Assembly (NCBI GenBank): GCA_014529385.2
Contig: CM043969.1
Coordinates: 16,380,446 to 16,444,445, forward strand
Direction: 5' to 3'
Length of the DNA stretch: 64,000 nucleotides
Source of the DNA: Adiantum capillus-veneris
Taxonomy: Eukaryota; Streptophyta; Polypodiopsida; Polypodiales; Pteridaceae
A program made the position numbers and the translations under genes. Shown here one piece after another: positions 58,101 through 64,000 of this stretch. The notes beneath the pieces were generated by a model, which was given only the letters and a program-made list of their open reading frames with translations, did not search any database and had not been told where the DNA came from. Positions within the stretch are counted from its first letter, which is position 1. Each line of letters begins with the position of its first letter.

Positions 58101-59088
58101 CAATCTCACAAGCTTCATCATCTCCCAAGTATACATACCCAAAATTACCTTTGGTGTAGTCTTGGAAATGTTGCTTGTGTGGTGTCGCATGGAATGAAGC
58201 CCCGGAATCTACTATCCAGGAATTAGACACATTGTCTAATGAGAGAATTAGAGCATCTTGCTCTACTTTACCTGCCACATTGGCCTCCAATGTTGGCTTG
58301 TTGTCTTGAGACTCTGTCTCCTTCTTCTTCTTGGACCAGCAATCCTTCTTGACGTGGCCCTTCTTGCCGCAGTTCCAACATTCAAGAACTGACTTTGTTC
58401 GTGATTTGCTCCGTCTTGAGCGATCACGACCCTTTTGGTTTTTGAACCTCTCCTTAGGCCTTCCTCTTGTTTCCACTGATAGTGCAGCACTTGATGATTC
58501 TCCTGTGCTTCTCCTTCGCATTTCCTCGCTTAGAAGAACACCCACAACATCATCAAACTTAAGAGTATTTGTGCCAGAGATAGAATTACTTACAGCCATC
58601 ACAAGGCTGTCCCAACTATCCGGTAGAGATGATAGTATAAGGAGAGCTCGCACTTCGTCATCGAAATTGATTTTCACTGATCGAAGTTGACTTATGTTTG
58701 TGTTAAAGTCATTTAGGTGTTCTGCAACTGAACCATTCTCTGCCATCTTTAGATTGAACAAGCGCTTCATAAGAAATACCTTATTGGATGCCGATGGTTT
58801 CTCGTAGAAGTCGTCAAGTGACTTCATCAAGTCCTCCGTGGTCTTCATCTCCGAAACATTGAAGGCCACCGTTGACGCCAAGCTTAACCGGATTGTTCCC
58901 AGTGCCTTTCGATCAAGGACAATCCATGCTTCATCTGCCATTGTTGCGGGCTTCTTCGCAAGACCGCCTAGTGGCAAATAGAGGTCCTTCTGGTAGAGAT
59001 AGTCTTCAATCTGCATCTTCCAATGTTGGTAGTTTTTGCCGTTGAACTTCTCAATCTTGAGCTTCCCCTCCTCCGCCATAACTCCCAC
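55198..59088 (-). CDS. Copia-A2 gag-pol polyprotein (1,296 aa)
   Basis: One open frame encodes all Copia parts. Gag covers about 1-220, starting M-G-V-M-A-E-E-G; the second methionine at residue 4 (59,079) matches the gag start of the sister copy. The CCHC knuckle CWNCGKKGHVKKDC is at 237-250. The aspartic protease site DSG is at 294-296. A pre-integrase zinc region (HYRLGHMSAKG ... CEDCVYGK) lies near 420-470. The integrase core has D484, D547 and E583, i.e. D,D-35-E spacing. Reverse transcriptase has YVDD from residue 977, and RNase H has DAD near 1,149. The polyprotein would be cut by its own protease and act in cytoplasmic particles and then the nucleus. Length and order are normal for a plant Copia element of the single-frame type. 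Expression cannot be judged from sequence. Confidence 0.95.
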   Translation of the reverse strand: MGVMAEEGKLKIEKFNGKNYQHWKMQIEDYLYQKDLYLPLGGLAKKPATMADEAWIVLDRKALGTIRLSLASTVAFNVSEMKTTEDLMKSLDDFYEKPSASNKVFLMKRLFNLKMAENGSVAEHLNDFNTNISQLRSVKINFDDEVRALLILSSLPDSWDSLVMAVSNSISGTNTLKFDDVVGVLLSEEMRRRSTGESSSAALSVETRGRPKERFKNQKGRDRSRRSKSRTKSVLECWNCGKKGHVKKDCWSKKKKETESQDNKPTLEANVAGKVEQDALILSLDNVSNSWIVDSGASFHATPHKQHFQDYTKGNFGYVYLGDDEACEIVGKGTVSIKTANGNEWKLKDVRHVPSLRKNLISTGQLDDEGHNIAFGNKRWKISKGSLVVAKGEKVSTLYLCAVSTQPSACAATTEVDSAVWHYRLGHMSAKGMQILQTKKLLPGLKEVDLEFCEDCVYGKQKRVKFQKSGNERKNKKLELVHSDVWGPASTPSLGGSLYYVTFIDDATRKTWVYVMKNKSDVFSIFQRWKAFVENETGTKVKCLKSDNGGEYCSQAFESFCASNGIRRQRTTPRTPQQNGISERMNRTIMERARSMRLHAGLPLELWAEAVSTSVYLINRSPSTALDGGVPEEAWTGKPVNYAFLKVFGCEAFMHIDRSLRSKLDAKSKKCFFIGYGEGDFGYRLWNPEDGKILRSRDVIFNEQNMYKDYLERKQTKETGDEYMELEDGEDSRTANGDNVQQHQPNEEPQPIPRRSTRASRPPERFVPSFNHLLISDSGEPESYEEAMQHESKEEWTKSMQVEMNSLHQNQTWELVELPKGKRALQNKWVYKIKEEEGGKKRYKSRLVVKGFSQKKGIDFNEIFSPVVKMNSIRLVLSLVAAHDLNLEQMDVNTAFPHGDLEEEIYMLQPKGYEVKVKEKMVCRLKKSLYGLKQASRQWYLKFDRWMLDHGFTRCNSDHCVYTKNLGDGKFIILMLYVDDMLIASANMQDIKDLKEELSKSFSMKDLGAAKRILGMKISRDRTKKTIKLSQEDYIKKVLERFAMQNAKPVSTPLAGHFKLTKDMCPKTQEEIAYMSKVPYAAAVGSLMYAMVWTRPDIAHAVGVVSRFMDNPGKEHWQAVKWILRYLKGTTTNALYFGGTDIFLEGYADADMAGDKDTRRSTTGYVFTVGGIAVSWASKLQKVVSLSTTEAEYVAMTEASKEILWLHRFLEELGFKQDNCVLYSDSQSAIHLAKNSAFHSRTKHIEVRYHFIRTLLEEGQLKLGKVHTSENPTDMFTKVVNKEKLSFCSSSIGIQG

Positions 59089-59152
59089 TCAATTCAAGGA
59101 ATCCTTTCCTTGAGATAATTTAGCTACGAGCAAACCTTGCTCTGATACCAAT

Positions 59153-59936
59153 TGTTAGGAAATAAGACGTAGCTAAATAGATAATTGAGTAGATTACTTA
59201 ATGGAGAGAGACAAATTTATATACACGAGATTATAGTGTAGAGAGAGAGAGAGAGAGTACACACGATATACGTGGTTCACCCAATGTGGGCTACGTCCAC
59301 GGGAAAGCAGCCACTCAATGGCTTTGGTACTTCAAAACAAGAAGTAGTTTACAAAGGGATTATACCCTTAATGGAGCTCCCGCCTTGCTTCACTCTCACC
59401 ACCTCACACTCACCTTGTTGCATCAACTTCACACTATGAAATGTGTGTAGAAATGGCCTCCTTTTATAGGCCAAAAGGGCTGCCCTCTCTTATGAGAGAC
59501 AGCCATGTGTAGCCGCCCTTGTGCGAATAAGTCCAAATCGGACCCTCCAATCCGCCCATGTGTGGCCGCCCTTGAGAAGACAAGTCCGCTTTTGAATTCG
59601 GCCACCGGCCATTGAATTCGGCCACCGGCCACCGGCCATTGACTTCCGACCACCGGCCATTGGCCATTGACTACCGGCCACCGGCCAACCGACCGGTTGT
59701 TTTCCGACCACTTTTCGACTGCCGTCCGGCCATAATATTCCGGCGAAAAAAAATGTCTCGGGGGCCTCCGCCCCCGAGGCCTTTAAAGTTGCCCTTGATT
59801 CTTGTCCGTGAAAATTTTGGTTTCCGGTGAGTGATTTTCCTTCACGCACGATGGCTTCTCCTCATAATGGGGGCCTTACAAATGTGCGCTTTTACCACAG
59901 AAAATTACAAGGGTAAATCAGGCTCCATACTTAACA
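59153..59936 (-). repeat. 5' LTR of Copia-A2
   Basis: 784 bases. It contains the GC-rich hairpin module (about 59,757-59,780) and a GGCCGGTGGCC-type minisatellite. Confidence 0.95.
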
Positions 59937-59941
59937 GTACT
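59937..59941. repeat. Target-site duplication GTACT (right)
   Basis: Right partner of 54,366-54,370. Confidence 0.93.
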
Positions 59942-60950
59942 CTAAGAAAAAGTTGGGAGTCAATCCATCCTCACCTGGACAGCTACCACGGGGGAGGGCC
60001 CTAAGAGCCGTGTGCAGTTCCTCTAGCTGGAGTGGCATCTCTAGCCTCTACCACATCTCCTCAGTCACAAGACGTGGCCTCTGTGCCCAAACCTGCTCCC
60101 TGCATGCATCCTGCCGCTCTGACTGGGACTCAACCGACAGTAACTCACGGTAAAAGTCAATATCAACTGCACGCATATCCTCGGGCTCACAAGTAACTGA
60201 CCCATCGGGCCTCCTCAACTGACTGACTTGGCATGCGAGTGTCGAGGTCCCACTGTCTCAAAAAAGGCACCAGTCACTCTATTACCCACTTGAGTCCACT
60301 GAGATGCCTATCGGTGGAAGGCAAACTCATGACGCCTCTCCTCTGTGCTAGCAAGCTCCTGTCGAGCCTGTTGTAACCGCTCCTCCAACCATGCACTATC
60401 TAGATGTTGCTCCTATATCCTCTATAGTGAAGCAATGCCTCGTCTCCAGGGACTCCTGAAGAAAAAAGTGGCTAAGCTGAGCTAGGCCTAAGGCCACACT
60501 GTCTGTAGGTGAATCCTGGCTGTCCATACCCTCTGTCCAGAGAGCCTCTACCCTCTCTCTGAGTGCTGAGTCCAACAAGACCCTCTCTCGGATGTGAAGC
60601 ATCTTGCTCCCACTCCTCTGCCTGTCTGCCACTGTGAGGATCATTGGTGAATGGTCCAAGAAGGAGGTCCCTGCCAGGATGCCCACTGATCCCCCCAAGT
60701 CACTGAAGTGGTCACTAGTGTAGAAGCGATCTATCCATGATACTCCTCCCACTCTGCGGTCCGATCTAGAGAAGGAAAGACTGTCTGGGGGCCTCACAAA
60801 ACCAGAGTGTTGCCATGTTTCTGAGACCCTCAAATTCATACACAACCTCTCCCAAGCTACCAACTCGACTCCATGCACAGTAGCATGGCTGCCACCAATC
60901 CTGTCAGAAGGGCCCTCCAACATGTTGAAGTCCCCTCCTATACACCAATG

Positions 60951-61102
60951 ATCGGCATGCGGTAAAGACTCAACAATCTGTGACCAAAACTCTGCACGAG
61001 CACTCGCCACATTGGGTGCATAGATGATCGGCTTGCGGCAAAGACTCAACAATCTGTGACCAAAACTCTGCACGAGCACTCGCCACATTGGGCACATAGA
61101 TG
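60951..61102 (-). repeat. 76-bp tandem duplication in the LINE endonuclease
   Basis: The block ATCGGC(A/T)TGCGG(T/C)AAAGACTC… is present twice, offset by exactly 76 bases, with a few differences. Since 76 is not a multiple of three, it shifts the endonuclease frame and duplicates the segment around YxPNVASARAEFWSQIVESL. Confidence 0.95.
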
Positions 61103-61451
61103 TTCAGGAAACCCACAAGGCCACCCTGAACCTGCATAGAAATCCACTGAGCCCTGGCTGGCACAATAATCCCTCTACCCACAATGGCCTGCTGCAATGA
61201 GTCCGCAATAGTCATACATACCCCACCCTAGATGCCTCCAGGTCCAAAAGCAGCTGACCAAAAGGTATCATAACGTCCACGCAAAATCTGACCACATTGC
61301 CAAATGCGGCTCTCACACAAATGGTGCTCCTAAAGCATAAGGAGATCAATCTCTCCTCCCACAAGGCAACGCTGAAGCTCCTGACGCAATCGGCCCCGCT
61401 GTCGCTGAAATTGGGGCCCACCTAGTCCCTGCACGTTCCATGAGACGATCC

Positions 61452-63355
61452 TCATGGGGAGCGAGAGAGAACAGATGCTACCGCAACAGCAAGACGGGAT
61501 ATCTTTGAGGCTGGCTTGGATGGGGAGTAATCTGCATCAAAGCGTCCCCTAGACAAGCGTGACTGTAGTGAGTGCCTAGCCCAAGCCCAAGCAGAGCGAG
61601 CCGTGCGTAAAGCAGCCTCCTCAGTCCAGGATTCCTCATGAATGTAAACATAGCAAGGCAAACAATGCGTATCAGCAAAGAAGTACACCACAATGTGCCT
61701 ACATCCTACTGAGTCTGGGGGTGTCACCGCAAACTTGGCCAATGGCCACAAAGTCTGCAGCATATCTGTAACTCCAAGTTCTCCCATGTGATGAGAGAAC
61801 TCTAGCACCTGTGTATGCAACCATCCCAACACTGAGTCAAGGGACCACTCTGTCTCGGCTCTACCACAGAGGGGGAAGGAGAAACCAACTCCCGAGTCCA
61901 TGGCCTCTGTCCCCCTAGTGGCAAGGAACAAAGCATAGACCCTGAAGCAGGCTGCCTCATGGTCTGTTGCGGAATCACCAAGAAAACGAGTGAACCCGTA
62001 GTCAAAGAAGTCCCAACGGCGTCAGATGTCAATGCTCATCAAACCCCGAGGGATAGCTGCAAGGGAAGATGTTTGAATCTGCAAAGGGGGCCATAAGAAG
62101 GGTTGACCCTCTCTCGCTAGGCGACTCGTGGCAAAGGCACTGCCAAGAGATCTCCTAGCTGTCAGAGAAGGACCAGTCTCCTGAGTCGACTGTGGAACTA
62201 GAGCAGGAGGGGGGGGAGAAGGAGCTGGGGGGTGCGAAGGAGAAGAGGGGCAGGATGGGGCGACAGAGGTAGAGGGGCGAGGTGGAGAGGCAACGGGAGC
62301 AGAAGGCGGGGGGAAGGATGAGGAAGAAGGGGGGAACTCTGGGAGGTAAGAGGTTGCCGAGGGTGAGGCGGAGGTGGGGGCTGGCGGAGGGATCTCCTCC
62401 TGCTCAAGAGGACCAAAGCGGTTCCCCGTGGGAACCCACTGCTACTGAGTAGGCACCTGAGGGCCACTCTGAGTGCCATGCTAATGATATGGCCCCTGGC
62501 GTCTTCGACCATGGGCCTACTAACACCCCTCCTCCGCTGGAGCCCCAGGCTTGGAGGGTGGCTCTGCATGCATGAGTTGTGCTATTGACTGTGGCTGTGG
62601 GCCAGCCCTAGCAGGTTGGGGCTAAGGCTGTGGTGCAGATCCCGGCCTCCTCCGTGGATAGGCCTTCGTTAAATGGCCCATCCGTCGGCAAATGAAGCAC
62701 TGGTTCGGGAGGCCTGAGTACTCCACACTCTGTCAAAACCAACCCCCACTCACCTGAGGTAAAAGGATAACCTTCGGGAGCGTGTGGGTATCTCTAACCA
62801 AAACTCGAACTAAGGAAATGCCAGCCACCTTGGCAGCTACTGATGCTGTCGTACGAGGTGTCTCTAGGACAGTCCCAATGGCGGAACCAATCCTAGAAAG
62901 AAGTGGTAAGTACTCCCTCCGTAAACCCGGAAAGCAGACTGAGATGGGGATGTCTGCCTCCTCTACTAGAACATCCAAAGCTGGGTCAAAACCATGTCGC
63001 CACTGTAAAAGTGGGCACGTGATGCTCGGATGACCAGTAGACTCATAGCTATGACCTTGGATGCCATCTCGGAGGACTCAAACTTGATCTGATAGTAACC
63101 CCGTCCGAGAATCTGGACATCCAAGATCTTGCCCACCTCTACGAGAAGGCGGGCCTGGAGAAGGTCTCGCAGCTCTCCTCTGCTAGGTCGGGTGCCGCGA
63201 ATCTTGCAGATGACCGAGCTCGCCTGCAATCGCTCTACCTCTACGGCAAGGCTCGCTTACTCTGTCGCCAAGAGAGCAAGTCAAATGGTGGGCTCAGCGG
63301 GGTCGGGCGAGGGGGCTTCTCGCGAGTCCCTCTGTGGCGAAGCTGGAGCCTCCAT
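61452..63355 (-). pseudogene. LINE ORF1: RNA-binding protein
   Basis: The start at 63,355 gives MEAPASPQRDSREAPSPDPA. It is followed by an RRM-like DUF4283-type region (about 63,230-62,780: GKILDVQILGRGYYQIKFES, then RWRHGFDPALDVLVEEADIP across a frame change). A zinc knuckle near 62,700 reads CFICRRMGHLTKAYP, where the last Cys of CCHC has become Tyr. Then comes a long Pro/Ser-rich linker (about 62,450-62,190) and a C-terminal domain with GWLHTQVLEFSHHMGELGV and HIVVYFFADTHCLPCYVYIH. It ends LSRSP-stop at 61,452, overlapping the ORF2 start in ATGA. Early stops and at least one frameshift make it non-functional. The family role is to bind LINE RNA into particles. Confidence 0.82.
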
Positions 63356-63499
63356 CTGTGTCTACTGTTGTGGCGTAAGAAGGGGACGACGGGAGGGTGA
63401 TGCAATAGGGCACGCCAAACACTGCTCCAAGGAATTGAAACAGGTGCCGAAAGTGCCGAACTGCAGGGAGTTTCCAAGGAGGAGGAACCAAACGAGCGG

Positions 63500-63735
63500 G
63501 CGAACGGGTCGAGGAGGGGGGGGGGGGGGCAAGCGGGCAGGGCAGCAAAATAGGTGCAAGGGAGAGGGCAGCGGGGGGCGACAGCGGGGGCTCAGGGCGG
63601 GCGGACAGGCAGGGGCAGGGGCAGGGGCAGCGCAAGGGGGGGCAGCGGGGGCTGAGGGCAGGCGGAGGGGAGGGAGGCAGCCAGCGGGAGGATTAGGCAG
63701 CACCGGGGGGGGGGGGGGGGGGGGGGAGGGTGCAG
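63500..63735. repeat. G-rich 5' region of the LINE with G22 run
   Basis: The plus strand carries many G-runs, including a long one near 63,516-63,528 and 22 consecutive G at 63,705-63,726, within GGGCAG/GGGGCA repeats. On the LINE sense strand this is a C-rich 5' UTR. It has high G-quadruplex potential on the plus strand. Confidence 0.85.
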
Positions 63736-63750
63736 CGAGCGCGCATCTTC

Positions 63751-63763
63751 GAACATCTATCAT
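63751..63763. repeat. Target-site duplication of the LINE (right)
   Basis: GAACATCTATCAT, identical to 51,409-51,421. Confidence 0.93.
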
Positions 63764-64000
63764 GCTTACGAAAAGTATTTGAGAACTGTAGATTGTATCG
63801 CATCTCCTTAAACCCTTTCAAATGCCAATTTTGGGTTAAACATGGAGTCATTTTAGGGCATATAGTGTCCAAAAATGGGATTTCCACAAATGAGAGCAAA
63901 ATTAAAGCCATTGCTTAATTTCTACCACCTATAATTTATAAAGGAGTTCAAAGGTTCATGGGCCATGTTGGTTATTACTGACGGTTTAGTTTAAACTTTG
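63751..64000 (+). mobile_element. Gypsy-B continuation after the LINE
   Basis: After the right copy of the target duplication (63,751-63,763) the Gypsy-B reverse transcriptase reading resumes: YRISLNPFKCQFWVKHGVIL, then GHIVSKNGIS and QRFMGHVGYYR. These are the expected next motifs after the FLDD block ending at 51,421. The element runs off the right edge of the window, and this part is also broken. Confidence 0.9.

Larger units (their letters stand above)
54371..59936 (-). mobile_element. Copia-A2: Ty1/Copia retrotransposon that looks whole
   Basis: LTRs lie at 54,371-55,137 and 59,153-59,936, with duplication GTACT, a primer site TGGTATCAGAGC just inside the high-coordinate LTR and a purine tract (CAAGTGGGAGAT on the minus strand) before the other. 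A single uninterrupted gag-pol frame of 1,296 codons lies between. It belongs to the same family as Copia-A1 (22,899-28,557). The LTRs differ mainly by length changes in a GC-rich block, with very few point changes, so this is one of the youngest insertions in the window; it also sits inside the LINE, itself inside Gypsy-B. No break was seen. Confidence 0.96.
51936..61455 (-). pseudogene. LINE ORF2: endonuclease and reverse transcriptase (interrupted)
   Basis: The start at 61,455 gives MRIVSWNVQGLGGPQFQRQR, the N-terminus of an APE-type endonuclease. It is followed by LLML*EHHL, where the catalytic Glu region has Gln changed to stop, then GGDFNML near 60,935, WIDRFY near 60,735 and DHSPMIL near 60,650. 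The RT begins near 59,990 (PGEDGLTPNFF), is cut by Copia-A2, and continues after 54,366 with LIYLIPKEGGSLDEI, EWRPITILNSAYKILAKTL and FSDDSALYLDGQ (about 53,710), the YADD-equivalent. Further on are RYLGCQVGLDLS and LSLAGRVVVSNQVLL. A zf-RVT-like end (RHCLWDCPSAQQVWLRV) lies near 52,000. A 76-base tandem duplication (60,951-61,102) and several stops break it. The stop at 51,938-51,936 is the likely original end. Confidence 0.88.
51422..63750 (-). mobile_element. L1-type LINE, full length but degraded, split by Copia-A2
   Basis: This non-LTR retrotransposon has its 3' poly-A tail at the left end (T9 on the plus strand, 51,424-51,432), a GC-rich 5' region at the right end and a 13-bp target duplication on both sides. 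Without the Copia insertion (54,371-59,936) and its 5-bp duplication it is about 6.76 kb, the length expected of a complete plant L1. ORF1 (63,355-61,452) encodes an RNA-binding protein with a zinc knuckle. ORF2 (61,455 to about 51,936) encodes endonuclease, reverse transcriptase and a zf-RVT-like end. Premature stops and frameshifts in both frames mean it is no longer active. Confidence 0.93.

Noticed and set aside
55604-58690. Plus-strand open frames across the Copia-A2 pol gene
   Set aside because: These are antisense shadows of the intact minus-strand gag-pol frame, with no independent composition or motif; equivalent shadows lie opposite Copia-A1.
62198-63782. Long proline- or glycine-rich frames at the LINE 5' end
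   Set aside because: They arise from low-complexity C/G runs in alternate frames of the LINE 5' UTR and ORF1.

Overview
This window is nuclear DNA of a land plant with a repeat-rich genome, most likely a homosporous fern. The evidence is broken PLS-type PPR genes (LVDMYxKCG / WNALIAG / ILKACG repeats) like the expanded PPR families of ferns, plus plant-type Copia, Gypsy and L1 elements. The species call is an inference. There is no bacterial signature, no rRNA or complete tRNA gene, and no clearly intact host gene.

Positions 1-5 kb hold a truncated Copia element (minus strand). Beside it is the LTR, primer-binding site and gag-like region of a second LTR element that appears to use a tRNA-Trp primer. 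A PPR scrap follows at 4.8-5.05 kb. From 5.3 to 14.7 kb there is mostly degraded DNA: a Gypsy integrase tail near 7.8 kb, a Copia 5' LTR near 10 kb, a PPR pseudogene near 11 kb, microsatellites and small hairpins. At 14.76-15.94 kb is the only recognisable metabolic host gene, a TDA3-like FAD-dependent oxidoreductase on the minus strand, apparently broken. It is followed by a tRNA-like Pol III unit (16.3 kb), a multiply frameshifted PPR pseudogene (16.8-18.0 kb) and two short tandem repeats.

From 19.6 kb to the end the window is two nests of mobile elements, dated relative to one another by target-site duplications (TSDs). Left nest: an old Gypsy fragment (19,628-20,733, resuming at 41,392) was hit by a related Gypsy chromovirus (20,734-41,391, TSD TGGAT). 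That element later took in a Copia element (22,899-28,557, TSD TGATA), a second Copia element in antisense (30,708-35,864) and a 1,340-bp DNA transposon with 15-bp inverted termini and TTAA flanks (36,816-38,155), which looks like a non-autonomous piggyBac-type element. Between the nests lie two Gypsy LTR-derived blocks in opposite orientation (41.5-44.1 kb). Right nest: a Gypsy element with a tRNA-Asp-type primer site (from about 44.1 kb, resuming at 63,751 and running off the window) was interrupted in its reverse transcriptase by an L1-type LINE (51,422-63,750, minus strand, poly-A tail, 13-bp TSD). The LINE was then interrupted by a second copy of the first Copia family (54,371-59,936, TSD GTACT), whose 1,296-codon gag-pol frame looks whole.

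The observations most worth following are the piggyBac-like element in a plant, the ATGA stop/start overlap between the two LINE frames, the unusual tRNA-Trp-primed LTR element, and the reciprocal exchange of a hairpin module between the LTRs of the two sister Copia copies.
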